From: DASYAE01 sp036501535
Lineage (GTDB): Bacteria > Actinomycetota > Actinomycetes > Streptomycetales > Catenulisporaceae
DNA: 46,777 nucleotides
Assembly (NCBI GenBank): GCA_036501535.1
Contig: DASYAE010000029.1
Span: forward strand, 1-46,777
Direction of reading: 5' to 3'
Position numbers and translations under genes: made by a program. The notes beneath the pieces were generated by a model that saw only the letters and a program-made list of their open reading frames with translations, was not told where the DNA came from and made no database searches. Positions 15,602 to 23,527 of the stretch are shown one piece after another. The first letter of the stretch is position 1. Each line of letters begins with the position of its first letter.

Positions 15602-15721
15602 ATGCCCCGAGCTGGCCGCGCCGCCCAGGCTGTTCGCAGCGGTGAACATGTCAAGCGCATGCTGGCGCGGCTCGAAGCACTCGGGGTGAGGTGGCCGGGC
15701 GGCCAGCTGTTCCCGCGCTAG
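15602..15721 (+). pseudogene. Possible 3' remnant ORF, 39 aa
   Basis: The frame from ATG 15602 to TAG 15719-15721 encodes MPRAGRAAQAVRSGEHVKRM, then LARLEALGVRWPGGQLFPR. The second half reads like a genuine helical C-terminus and third positions are G/C rich, but no ribosome-binding site or longer gene is present. Lying between a truncated DUF1152 gene and the next stop, it looks like debris from a rearrangement. Confidence 0.2.
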
Positions 15722-16659
15722 CCTGCACTTCCCCTTCGGGCCGGCGACCGTCGGGGGCCGAGCCACATGACGATCTGCTCGGCGGTGCGAAGTTGGGCAC
15801 GGGCCCGCCAGTCGACCAGGGTGAGGGCGTGCGTCCGCATTAGAGCGCTGAGGGCCGAGGCCACCCGACGAGCCTCGGGAACGATGCCGTCGGCGCGGTA
15901 GACACCGAGCTCGACGATCTGACTCTGGACGCTGCGCCCATACACATAGGTCCCACCGCCCAGAGCGAACGCGAAGCCGCCGAGCACGAGGCCGTTGGGG
16001 ATCTCACGGCCGGGCGGCGGTCCATCGATCACGACGCAGTACGCTGCGTCGGCGTTCTGGCCGAGGACGGTGGCGAGTTCGTCCACACAGATCGACACGC
16101 CGTCGAGGGGAACGGCGGGTTCGGTGCGCACGACACATCGGCCGAAGCCGGCCGTGCGTTTTTTGGCGGCCTCGGCGAGGACTGCGGCGATCTCGTTGAA
16201 ATTGCGGGTGATCGCGGCCTGCGCGCTGTCGGCGACGAATTCGACGTCCCGCCACGCGTCCTCGTGCAGCTTGAGGCATGGTGCACGCATGAGCGTCGGC
16301 TGACCGGTCGTCTGTGGCAGCACATTGCACAGACTCGACATGCTCAACCGCAGGTCCTTGGCCGAGGTCGCGGCGGCGATGGGCTCCTGTCTGCGCAGGG
16401 TAAGGCGTGCGCTGCCGTGCTCCACCAGCTCCGCTCGCGTGCTCGGGTCCGCGGCCTGGACATCCCACAGCTCGCCGTGGATGAAGTACGTCGTCGGTGA
16501 CGCGAGTTGCTCGGGAAGGGCGTCGAGCCCGAGCCGCGTGTGTTCGAACGCTCGCCCGCCCTCGGCGTCGATGAAGATGACTTCTATCTCGTCCTCCACG
16601 GCTCCGAGGTTACGCCCAAGCGCCGCGTGTGCCGCGTGTACTGCGCGGCTCAGACGCAT
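15718..16659 (-). CDS. Hypothetical protein, 313 aa, overlapping the MFS gene
   Basis: The product starts MRLSRAVHAAHAALGRNLGA; a GTG about 20 codons later (VEDEIEVIFIDAEGG) is an alternative start. It is soluble, mixed alpha/beta, with no transmembrane helix or signal peptide. Distinctive stretches are TTYFIHGELWDVQA, LCNVLPQTTGQPTLM and GLVLGGFAFALGGGTYVYG. I do not recognise the family. The ATG lies inside the 3' end of the MFS exporter gene and the two genes overlap by about 10 bp (ATGCGTCTGA), so they are almost certainly co-transcribed and coupled. It may act with the exporter, but no reaction can be assigned. Confidence 0.7.
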   Translation of the reverse strand: MRLSRAVHAAHAALGRNLGAVEDEIEVIFIDAEGGRAFEHTRLGLDALPEQLASPTTYFIHGELWDVQAADPSTRAELVEHGSARLTLRRQEPIAAATSAKDLRLSMSSLCNVLPQTTGQPTLMRAPCLKLHEDAWRDVEFVADSAQAAITRNFNEIAAVLAEAAKKRTAGFGRCVVRTEPAVPLDGVSICVDELATVLGQNADAAYCVVIDGPPPGREIPNGLVLGGFAFALGGGTYVYGRSVQSQIVELGVYRADGIVPEARRVASALSALMRTHALTLVDWRARAQLRTAEQIVMWLGPRRSPARRGSAG

Positions 16660-17897
16660 GACTCGATCTTGGCGGGCCGCGGCTCGCCCGGCAGCGTGCG
16701 CACGTCGCGTACTGCGAGAACGAGCACGCTCGGCACGAATGCGATCAGTGCGCACAAGGCGACGGACGTGGTGAGGCCGAGCGCGGGTTGGATGAGACCG
16801 GCGAACACCTGGCCGAGCGGGATGAAGACGAAAGAGCCGAGCATGTCGTAGGAGTAGACCCGCGAGAGGCGGTCCGCCGGGATGTGACGTTGCATCGTCA
16901 CATCCCATTCGACCCCGAAAACCTCGATGCCGGCGCCGGTCACGAGCGCCACGGCGCACAGTGCGGGCACCGCGAGCGGCACCGCGATCAGGCCCAGGAA
17001 GGCGCCTGTCGGCACGACGCCGAGCGCTCCCACGAGCAGCGGCCGGCGGACGTATTTCAGCCGCGTGGCGAGGACGCCGCCGGCGACGAAGCCGATGCTC
17101 CAGAACGCCATGATCAGACCCCAGGCGCGGGCGCCGCCGAGCTCGCGCTGCGCGGTCGTGGGTCCCAGCACGTCGAAGACCCCGTCGACCCCGGCGTTGA
17201 CGAGGGCGAACTGCAGCACGATCGTCCACAGCCATGTGCGCGACCTGAAGTCGCGCCAGCCCGCGGCGAGCTGCCGTCCGATGCCCTCGGAATCGCGCTC
17301 GTTCTCAGGCGTCGTCGATGGCAGGCGGAGCATCAGGAAGCATGCGGCGGCCGCGAAGAACGTCCCCGAGTCCACGGCGACTCCCCAGCCCGGTCCGACG
17401 GCCGCGATCAGGATTCCGCCGACCGCAGCGCCCAGGATCGACGTCGCATTCGCGCCCATGCGGTTGACGACGTTCGCCTGGTGCAGCAGTTCCGGGGGCA
17501 CGGTCTGCGGGATGGCGCTGCGGCTCGCCGGCATGACGAAGCCGGTCACTGCCCCGTTGAACGCCTGGAGCGCGACGATCAAGCCGATGTTCGCGCTGTG
17601 CGACAGCAGCAGTGCCGCGGTCGCCGCCTCGCTCGCGCCGGCCGCCAGTGCGCCGGCCAGCATGACGGACCGCCGCGGCAGCCGGTCCGCGACCGCTCCG
17701 CCGAACAGCACGCACACCGCGAGTGCGAGTGTGCGCCCGGCCACGACGAAGCCGAGATCGGCCGTGGAGCCGGTCGTCTCCAGCACGGCGAAGGCGATGG
17801 CGATCGGCGCGATCGCATTGCCCGCGGACGAGATCGTGCCCCCGGTGAAGAGGAGGACGAAGGGGCGCTGCGCGCGAAGGCGCGTCGCGGAGGTCAT
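16650..17897 (-). CDS. MFS exporter (EntS/macrolide-efflux-like, MFS_3)
   Basis: A 415-aa protein with about twelve hydrophobic helices starting MTSATRLRAQRPFVLLFTGG. The loop motif AVADRLPRRSVMLAG (MFS motif A variant between helices 2 and 3) and the mid-protein MPASRSAIPQTVPPELLHQAN are typical of the MFS_3 group of siderophore and macrolide exporters. I chose ATG 17897 because upstream sequence in the same frame is not membrane-like; the ribosome-binding site is weak. It is divergent from the VOC gene at 18041 and overlaps the downstream orphan gene. The substrate is unknown; VOC and exporter neighbours could both serve resistance or metabolite handling. Confidence 0.88.
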   Translation of the reverse strand: MTSATRLRAQRPFVLLFTGGTISSAGNAIAPIAIAFAVLETTGSTADLGFVVAGRTLALAVCVLFGGAVADRLPRRSVMLAGALAAGASEAATAALLLSHSANIGLIVALQAFNGAVTGFVMPASRSAIPQTVPPELLHQANVVNRMGANATSILGAAVGGILIAAVGPGWGVAVDSGTFFAAAACFLMLRLPSTTPENERDSEGIGRQLAAGWRDFRSRTWLWTIVLQFALVNAGVDGVFDVLGPTTAQRELGGARAWGLIMAFWSIGFVAGGVLATRLKYVRRPLLVGALGVVPTGAFLGLIAVPLAVPALCAVALVTGAGIEVFGVEWDVTMQRHIPADRLSRVYSYDMLGSFVFIPLGQVFAGLIQPALGLTTSVALCALIAFVPSVLVLAVRDVRTLPGEPRPAKIESCV

Positions 17898-18040
17898 TCG
17901 AGGCAGCCTGGCGTGTCGCTGATCGTCGCGCAACGAGGTTTTGCTCCCGCCGGGATCGGCTCGGGAAACGACCGCGATCATCGCCGCCAGGCTGCTGTCT
18001 GCCATCGCCGCGCGCATCGTTGTTGTGCGAGTCTGAAGCC

Positions 18041-18427
18041 ATGGCCACTGCGCGCCGTGTAGCGCCGATCTTCTCTGTCCGTGACCTTGATGCGGCGCTG
18101 GACTTCTACCAGCGGCTGGGCTTCTCTGTCCGCACCTACAGGTCGGGGGTCGGCTACGGTTTTGCCAGCCGCGACGGCATCGAGATCCATCTGGGTGTGC
18201 CCAGCCGGGAGCACCACCCCGGTTCGGCGTACGTGTTCGTCGACGATGCGGACCAGTTGGCAGCGGCATGGCAGGCTGCAGGCGTCGAGGTGTTCATGCC
18301 GCAGGACACCGAGTGGGGCCAGCACGAAGGCACGCTCGTCGATCCCGACGGCAACATCATCCGTTTCGGCTCGCCGATGGAAGAAGCCGCCGAAGGCCGG
18401 GCCCGCGCGAACCTCCAGCCGTCCTGA
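18041..18427 (+). CDS. VOC-family (glyoxalase/bleomycin-resistance-like) protein
   Basis: A 128-aa product from ATG 18041 (MATARRVAPIFSVRDLDAAL). It has the beta-alpha-beta-beta-beta repeats of a vicinal oxygen chelate fold: VRDLDAALDFYQRLGF at the front and GTLVDPDGNIIRFG at the end. Possible metal or ligand positions are H59 and the Glu equivalents in each half. Members include glyoxalases, extradiol dioxygenases and antibiotic-binding resistance proteins; the sequence does not tell which this is. It is divergent from the MFS exporter. A longer start at 18020 would add seven residues. Confidence 0.85.
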   Translation: MATARRVAPIFSVRDLDAALDFYQRLGFSVRTYRSGVGYGFASRDGIEIHLGVPSREHHPGSAYVFVDDADQLAAAWQAAGVEVFMPQDTEWGQHEGTLVDPDGNIIRFGSPMEEAAEGRARANLQPS

Positions 18428-18650
18428 TCCAAAGGCAGCCGGACCCGCTTCGTTGTGAAGCGACAAGTGACGTAATCAACTCGGCGGTGGCCACGATGGT
18501 GGTGCTGCCGAGCGGTCTGCTTCCGCGTCGTCGCGTGGCGTCCGATAAACGATCGATACTCCGCCCAAGCACCCGCTCAGTTCGCAGATCTTCGTCTGCA
18601 CCCAGGATGTCGAGCACCCGCACCGGCAGCTGCTCATGTGAGCCCGCATA

Positions 18651-19253
18651 TCACCCTCGTGTCGCGGACCTCGCCGCCGGGGCGGTGTCGCCGCCGGCCG
18701 GCTTGAGAACGGCGAGCAGGGCCGCGACGCCGTCCGAGAGCAGGCGGGAGTGGTCGACGGTCTCGTCGGCCATCCACCGTTCGCTGGCCAGGCGGAGGAT
18801 GGCCATTCCGGCATCGGTGGCCAGCCGGGCCGTCTGACGGCTGTGGCCGCGGTTCTGCAGCGCCGCGGTCAGGGCCTGCGACAGGGATGCGAGCTTGATC
18901 AGTTCGCGCTCCTGCAGCGGGGGGTTGGCGGCGACCACGGCCGATCGCTCCCGCAGGAAGTCGCGCGGGCGGATCACCTCCGGTGCCGTGCTGAACGCCG
19001 CCATCAGCATGGTCAGCGGATCAGTGCCCTCGGGAGCGGCCTCGATCGCGGCGACGAAGCGCTCCTGGAGTTCCCCGGCGCCGCCGAACAGCACCTCGCG
19101 CTTGTCCGGGAACCAGCGGTAGAAGGAGCGCTCGGTGAGGTTCGCGCGCCCGGCGATCTGCGCGACCGTCGTGCGGTCGTATCCCTGCTCGGTGAACAGG
19201 TCCAGCGCCGCTCGTTCCAGGCGGCCGCGCGCGTTGCCTTCCCATCGTGCCAT
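18651..19253 (-). CDS. TetR/AcrR-family transcriptional regulator
   Basis: A 200-aa regulator. The N-terminal HTH (about 10-57) is clear: LERAALDLFTEQGYDRTTVA, IAGRANLTERSFYRWFPDKR. The C-terminal ligand domain is helical and lacks recognisable residues. It is divergent from the oxidoreductase gene at 19345, and two palindromes in the 91-bp intergenic space are its probable operators, so it likely represses both genes and is released by a substrate of the enzyme. The ATG at 19253 overlaps no other gene. Confidence 0.93.
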   Translation of the reverse strand: MARWEGNARGRLERAALDLFTEQGYDRTTVAQIAGRANLTERSFYRWFPDKREVLFGGAGELQERFVAAIEAAPEGTDPLTMLMAAFSTAPEVIRPRDFLRERSAVVAANPPLQERELIKLASLSQALTAALQNRGHSRQTARLATDAGMAILRLASERWMADETVDHSRLLSDGVAALLAVLKPAGGDTAPAARSATRG

Positions 19254-19267
19254 GGCAGAAGCATATC

Positions 19268-19320
19268 GACAGCAGATGCTGTCATCATGCTAGCTTAGTG
19301 ATGACAGCATCTGCTGTCAT
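19268..19320. promoter_or_regulatory. Twin palindromic operators for the TetR regulator
   Basis: GACAGCA-GA-TGCTGTC (19268-19283) and ATGACAGCATCTGCTGTCAT (19301-19320; 9-bp perfect arms around TC) lie between the divergent tetR and oxidoreductase genes, centres 35 bp apart. The cores share TGACAGCA/TGCTGTC. The placement, one copy near each start codon, fits repression of both promoters. Confidence 0.85.
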
Positions 19321-19344
19321 TCTGACTACCAAGACTGGGACACC

Positions 19345-20298
19345 ATGCGCATGCGCACGCTTCGCTTTCGCCAGTACGGACCCGCCCTGGACGTCGTGAA
19401 CCTCGAGGACGCCGAGCTTCCCGTCCCCGGTCCGGGCCAGATCCGGGTCGCCGTGCAGGCCTGCGGGTTGAACCCGGCGGACTGGGCCCTGTGCAACGGC
19501 CTGTTCCCCGGCACCCTGCCCCGTGGCATCGGGCTGGAGGCGTCCGGAATCGTCGACGCGACCGGTGCCGGTGTCACCGGAGTCACCGGCGTCTCGATCG
19601 GTGATCCGGTTCTCGGCCCCGTGCCGTTCCGGGGGCCGTCGGCCGGCGCGTCCGACTACGCCTTGCTGGACACCTGGTTCCCGCGCCCGCAGGGCCTCGG
19701 CCCGGTCGCGGCCGCCGCGCTGCCGATGGCGGTCGAGACAGCCCATCGCGGACTGTACTGGCTCGGTGTGCGCGAGACGGTGGGCGGCGTCGGTCTCACC
19801 GTGCTCGTGAACGGCGCCGGAACCACCGTCGGGTACGCCGCGGTTCAGATTGCGCTTCGACACGGAGCACGGGTCATCGCCACCGCCGGCAAGACCTACG
19901 CCGACGCGTTGCGCGCGCTGGGCGCCGACGTGACCGGCTATGGCGAGGGCATGGCCGAGCGCGTACTCGACTTGGCGGGCGGACCGGTCGATCTCGCCCT
20001 CGACGTGGCGCCGGTCAGCAACTCCCTGCCGGAAGTCGTCCGCACGGTCGACAAGCCGCAGGACGCGTTGACGCTCAGCGACTTCGCTGCGGCGCGCGAG
20101 CTGGGTGTGCGCTTCCAGTTCGGAGAGGACGCGCGCCGCGAGCACAACTACGTGCTGGGCGAGTACGCGCAGCTGGCGGCCGAAGGCACGTTTGCGGTAC
20201 CGGTCGCGCGCACCTTCCCGCTGGAGGACTGGCGTGCGGCCGCGGAGCTGAGCCTGTCGGTTAGGGCGGGCGGCAAGCTCGTCCTTCAGCTCGCCTGA
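19345..20298 (+). CDS. NADP-dependent zinc-less alcohol dehydrogenase/quinone oxidoreductase
   Basis: A 317-aa medium-chain dehydrogenase/reductase. The GroES-like N-domain (about 1-125, LPVPGPGQIRVAVQACGLNP) lacks the catalytic zinc cysteines, as in quinone oxidoreductases. The Rossmann domain carries VNGAGTTVGYAAVQIA and then HGARVIATAGKTYADALRALGA. It probably reduces quinones or enones with NADPH. A TetR gene is divergent and its operator lies 25 bp before the ATG, suggesting induction by an electrophile. Length and end (LVLQLA) are normal for the family. Confidence 0.9.
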   Translation: MRMRTLRFRQYGPALDVVNLEDAELPVPGPGQIRVAVQACGLNPADWALCNGLFPGTLPRGIGLEASGIVDATGAGVTGVTGVSIGDPVLGPVPFRGPSAGASDYALLDTWFPRPQGLGPVAAAALPMAVETAHRGLYWLGVRETVGGVGLTVLVNGAGTTVGYAAVQIALRHGARVIATAGKTYADALRALGADVTGYGEGMAERVLDLAGGPVDLALDVAPVSNSLPEVVRTVDKPQDALTLSDFAAARELGVRFQFGEDARREHNYVLGEYAQLAAEGTFAVPVARTFPLEDWRAAAELSLSVRAGGKLVLQLA

Positions 20299-20342
20299 GG
20301 CGGTACGCGAGGGCGAGGGTCCGGGGGTTTGACTCTGGGGGC

Positions 20343-20389
20343 TTGACAGGGGACCGGCCGGTGTATTCTCATTCACCTAGTAACCTAGT
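20343..20389 (+). promoter_or_regulatory. Promoter with 8-bp-spaced direct repeats upstream of the GntR/ABC operon
   Basis: TTGACA at 20343-20348 and TATTCT at 20364-20369 make a plausible -35/-10 pair with a short 15-bp spacer. Immediately downstream ACCTAGT occurs twice (20375-20381 and 20383-20389), just before the AGGA ribosome-binding site. The repeats sit where a YtrA-type GntR protein would bind to repress its own operon. Confidence 0.6.
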
Positions 20390-20404
20390 GGAATAGGATT
20401 ATGG

Positions 20405-20794
20405 GTGATCGAGTTCCACCTCGACGCGCACTCCGGGATCGCCCCCTACCAGCAGATCGTCGGCCAGGTGCGCCAGGCGCTGCTGCTCGGGCTGCTCGCG
20501 GAGGGCGACAAGCTGCCCACGATCAAGGAGGTGGTCGCCGCCGTGGCGATCAACCCCAACACCGTGAGCAAGGCGTACCGCGAACTCGAGCACCAGGGCC
20601 TGGCCGCGGCCAAGCCGGGCGTGGGCACCTTCATCACCCGATCCCTGGGCCACGCCTCGCTGGCCGATCACGGCCCGCTCCAGGACGAGCTGCGCGGCTG
20701 GCTGGCCAAGGCGCGCGCCGCCGGCCTGACCGAGCCGGGCATCGAAGCCCTGATAGCCACCACCCTGCGCGAACCCCCCGAAGAGGAGAGATGA
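20405..20794 (+). CDS. GntR-family regulator, YtrA subfamily
   Basis: A 129-aa regulator: a short GntR protein with a winged HTH (about 10-78: GIAPYQQIVGQVRQALLLG, TIKEVVAAVAINPNTVSKAY, GLAAAKPGVGTF) and only a small helical tail, as in YtrA regulators of ABC operons. The start is GTG 20405 with AGGA seven bases upstream. The stop overlaps the ATPase gene as ATGA, so it heads an operon with the transporter. It probably autorepresses through the CCTAGT repeats and is relieved by a cell-wall or envelope signal, as in related Gram-positive systems. Confidence 0.92.
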   Translation: MIEFHLDAHSGIAPYQQIVGQVRQALLLGLLAEGDKLPTIKEVVAAVAINPNTVSKAYRELEHQGLAAAKPGVGTFITRSLGHASLADHGPLQDELRGWLAKARAAGLTEPGIEALIATTLREPPEEER

Positions 20795-21717
20795 GCGCCA
20801 TACTGCAAGCCCAGGCGCTGGGCAAGAGATACGGCCGCCGCCAGGCGCTGGCCGACTGCACCCTGGAAGTCCCGCCGGGGCACGTCGTCGGACTGGTCGG
20901 GCCGAACGGCGCGGGCAAGACCACGCTGCTGAAGATCGCCTGCGGGATGCTCGCGCAGACGACGGGCCGCATCGAAGTGCTCGGCGGGCAGCCGGCGGCC
21001 GGCCCGGCGCAACTGGCCCGCGTCGGCTACGTCGCCCAGGACACCCCGACCTACGCGAGCCTGTCCGTGGCCGACCACCTCAAGCTCGGCGCCAAGATGA
21101 ACCCCCGCTGGGACGCCGAGCTCGCCCGCTCCCGCGTCGCCCAGCTCGAACTCGACCCGAAGCAGAAGGCCGGCAAGCTCTCCGGCGGCCAGCGCGCCCA
21201 ACTCGCCCTGACCGTCGCGGTGGCCAAACGGCCCGAGCTGCTCATCCTCGACGAGCCGGTGGCCAGCCTCGACCCGCTCGCCCGCCGAGACTTCCTGCGC
21301 CGCCTGATGGAGTCGGTCGCGGAACACGACACCAGCGTCATCCTCTCGTCCCACCTCGTCTCCGACCTCGAACGCGTCTGCGACTACCTGATCGTGCTGG
21401 TCTCCTCACACGTGCAGATCTCCGGCCCGACCGAGGAACTGCTCGCCCGGCACCACCGGATCGTGTGCACCCGCCGGGCGGAGACCGACCTGCCCGCAGG
21501 GCTCGAAGTCGTCTGGGCCAAGCACACCGACCGGCAGAGCACCTTCGTCGTGTGCGGGGAGGGCGAGCTGCCGCCCGGCGACTGGTCCGCGGAGCACCTC
21601 GATATGGAAGACCTCGTGCTGACCTACATGGAGCGCGCCGCTGCCGCAGGCCGCCACGCCACAGCCCCCGCTCCCATACAGACGCCCCCCATTCAAACAA
21701 CAGAGGACGCTCGATGA
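20791..21717 (+). CDS. ABC transporter ATP-binding protein
   Basis: A 308-aa ATPase. Walker A GPNGAGKTT (37-45), Q-loop in VGYVAQD, signature LSGGQ, Walker B LLILDEPVASLD and a switch His in LSSHLVSDLE are all present, so it should hydrolyse ATP. A C-terminal 80-residue extension is Pro/Thr-rich at its end. It overlaps the GntR gene by ATGA upstream and the permease remnant by ATGA downstream. Because the partner permease is reduced to 75 aa, this ATPase has no full-length partner in the operon; it may be orphaned or serve a membrane protein elsewhere. Confidence 0.95.
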   Translation: MSAILQAQALGKRYGRRQALADCTLEVPPGHVVGLVGPNGAGKTTLLKIACGMLAQTTGRIEVLGGQPAAGPAQLARVGYVAQDTPTYASLSVADHLKLGAKMNPRWDAELARSRVAQLELDPKQKAGKLSGGQRAQLALTVAVAKRPELLILDEPVASLDPLARRDFLRRLMESVAEHDTSVILSSHLVSDLERVCDYLIVLVSSHVQISGPTEELLARHHRIVCTRRAETDLPAGLEVVWAKHTDRQSTFVVCGEGELPPGDWSAEHLDMEDLVLTYMERAAAAGRHATAPAPIQTPPIQTTEDAR

Positions 21718-21941
21718 TCTGGGTCGCCTGGCGCCAGTTCCGCGCCCAAGCCGTCGCAACCTTGGCCGTCCTCGCCGCGGTCATCGACTGCCTCGCCCGG
21801 TACGACCTGCACGAGAGCATCACCTACCAGCCCGAGAGCCACTACTGGGAGCTCCAGTGGTACGAGACCGGGATCTTCGCCGCGCTCGGCGGACTGTTGT
21901 CGGGCTTCTGTTTCTGGTGGATCCGGCGGCGGCAGAACTGA
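21714..21941 (+). pseudogene. ABC permease with large internal in-frame deletion, 75 aa
   Basis: The product begins MIWVAWRQFRAQAVATLAVL, the usual start of YtrA-operon permeases in actinomycetes, and ends with HYWELQWYETGIFAALGGLL then SGFCFWWIRRRQN, the usual end of the same proteins. Those are normally about 300 aa with six helices. Here the junction falls around residues 24-35, leaving parts of the first and last helices. The reading frame, start and ATGA overlap with the ATPase are intact, so it may still be translated. Whether it is dead or a small membrane peptide with a residual role is open. Confidence 0.7.
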
Positions 21942-22037
21942 CGCGGCGGCGGTGCGGCCGCATCTGGGTGGACGTCACATCCCGCCGGGCTGTCCGGTCA
22001 TCTGGGCAGGACAGTCGAACACGGCAGGGGGAGCACC

Positions 22038-22508
22038 ATGGAAGCCCGGCTCAACTACCGCACCGCCTTCACCGCCGCACTCCAGAAGCACCTCAACGCG
22101 GTGGGCGAGCTCGTCTCGGACTCGGCGGTGCCGGCCGCGACGCAGGAGCTGCTGAAGATCCGCACCAGCCAGATCAACGGCTGCGGGGTCTGCCTCGACA
22201 TGCACACCAAGGACGCCGCGGCCGCCGGGGAGACCTCGGTTCGCCTGAACCTGATCGCGGCCTGGCGGGAGGCCACGGTCTTCACCGACGCCGAGCGGGC
22301 GGCGCTGGAACTGGCCGAGCAGGGCACCCGCATCGCCGACGGCGCCGGCGGTGTCCCCGACGCGGTGTGGGCGAACGCCTCGAAGCACTATGACGAGGAG
22401 CAGCTCACCGCGCTGGTCTCGCTCATCGGCCTGATGAACTTCTACAACCGCCTGAACGTCATCGCGCAGAGCCCGGTCGGCGACTACCAGCCCGACCAGT
22501 GGCGCTGA
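22038..22508 (+). CDS. Carboxymuconolactone decarboxylase/AhpD-like protein
   Basis: A 156-aa all-alpha protein of the CMD family. The redox motif C49-x2-C52 with H56 (NGCGVCLDMHTKDA) is the AhpD alkylhydroperoxidase signature; E37 and the following helix fit the proton relay. It probably uses the cysteine pair to reduce peroxides or another partner. GGGG lies about 8 bases before the ATG at 22038. Its last 50 bases overlap the 3' end of the minus-strand EamA gene, a convergent overlap. Length is normal for the family. Confidence 0.9.
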   Translation: MEARLNYRTAFTAALQKHLNAVGELVSDSAVPAATQELLKIRTSQINGCGVCLDMHTKDAAAAGETSVRLNLIAAWREATVFTDAERAALELAEQGTRIADGAGGVPDAVWANASKHYDEEQLTALVSLIGLMNFYNRLNVIAQSPVGDYQPDQWR

Positions 22509-23481
22509 ACGCTTGATTCCGTGCCGTGCGCCGCGCCGTGTGCACCGACCCGGCGACCACTCCCGCGGCGACCAGCAGGCTCCCGCCGATCTGCGCCGGG
22601 CCGAGGCCGCCGGCGCCGAGCACCGGAGCCGAGACGGCTGCCGCGACCGGCATGAGGCCGACGAACAGCTGCGCCCGCTCCGGCCCGAGCCGGCGCAGAC
22701 CCGTGTACCACCACCAGAAGGCGAGCACCGTGACCGCCAGCGCCTGCCACAGGATCGCGGCCGCCTGCGCCGCGTCCGGCGTGCGCCACGCTGCGGTGCC
22801 CTGCGCGGCCAACCCGACGGCCGCCGCCTCGAGCGTCGCGGCCGCGCAGATGCAGGCCGAGAGAAGCATCGGGCTGATCACGCCGAGCAGCGGGACGGCC
22901 AGCAGGCTGAACGAGACCTCGCCGCCGAGTGCGAGCACCGAGTAGGCCAGGGCGCCGCCGCCGCTGTGGCCGAATCCCTGGACCACCGCGGCGCCCGAGG
23001 CCACCAGCACCGCCGCCGCGACGATCCGCGGGCGCGGCCGCCGCCGGGCCAGCAGCGGCGCGAGGATGGCCACGACCAGCGGCGAACAGCCCACGACGAC
23101 GCCCGGCACCGCAGGCGCGGCAGTGCGCTCGGCCGCCAGGATGGCCAGGTTGAAGCCCACCGCGCCGGTCGCGGCAAGCGCGATGAGCCGCAGCCACGCA
23201 CGCATTCCCAGCTCCCGCAGGGCTTTGCGCTCGCGGTCGGCGCCTTTGCCGGCGAACACCATGCACCCGAGGACGATCGCCGCCAGGCCGTAGCGCAGCG
23301 CTTGACCCATCGGATACGGGTACTGCGACAGTATGTGTGCCGCGCTGAACGACGTGCCCACGAGCACGCATGCGGTGGCGCAGCACGCCATGCCAGCCGC
23401 CGTGCCCCGCGTCCGGGCTCGGCTCGGGGCCTGGTCGGCGGGGGCCTCCCGCTGGTCGACGGCGATCGAAGAACCTTCCAC
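22459..23481 (-). CDS. EamA/DMT-family transporter
   Basis: A 340-aa membrane protein with two EamA repeats of five helices each (about 35-165 and 180-315), typical of drug/metabolite exporters. The first repeat starts ACVLVGTSFSAAHILSQY; the second contains LWQALAVTVLAFWWWYTGL. I chose GTG 23481 with AGG eight bases upstream because longer versions run into the divergent gene. It is divergent from the MocR regulator 46 bp away, a pairing seen repeatedly in actinobacteria where MocR proteins control transporter genes. The substrate is unknown; a vitamin B6-related or amino compound is a guess from the regulator. Confidence 0.88.
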   Translation of the reverse strand: MEGSSIAVDQREAPADQAPSRARTRGTAAGMACCATACVLVGTSFSAAHILSQYPYPMGQALRYGLAAIVLGCMVFAGKGADRERKALRELGMRAWLRLIALAATGAVGFNLAILAAERTAAPAVPGVVVGCSPLVVAILAPLLARRRPRPRIVAAAVLVASGAAVVQGFGHSGGGALAYSVLALGGEVSFSLLAVPLLGVISPMLLSACICAAATLEAAAVGLAAQGTAAWRTPDAAQAAAILWQALAVTVLAFWWWYTGLRRLGPERAQLFVGLMPVAAAVSAPVLGAGGLGPAQIGGSLLVAAGVVAGSVHTARRTARNQAFSATGRAGSRRPGSAR

Positions 23482-23485
23482 GCGC

Positions 23486-23498
23486 CCATCCTGGATGG
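23486..23498. promoter_or_regulatory. 13-bp palindrome in the EamA/MocR intergenic space
   Basis: CCATCC-T-GGATGG is a perfect palindrome lying between the two divergent start codons, only 4 bp from the EamA start. It is a candidate operator of the MocR regulator. MocR sites are often direct repeats, so this remains uncertain. Confidence 0.35.
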
Positions 23499-23527
23499 CC
23501 GGGTGGTCCGCGATAAGGTCCACCTCG

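Noticed and set aside
18428..18650. Possible gene fragment between the VOC and tetR genes (minus frame with RVLDILGADEDL)
   Set aside because: Reads partly coding but has no ribosome-binding site, and the frame runs into the VOC gene; not enough to call even a pseudogene.
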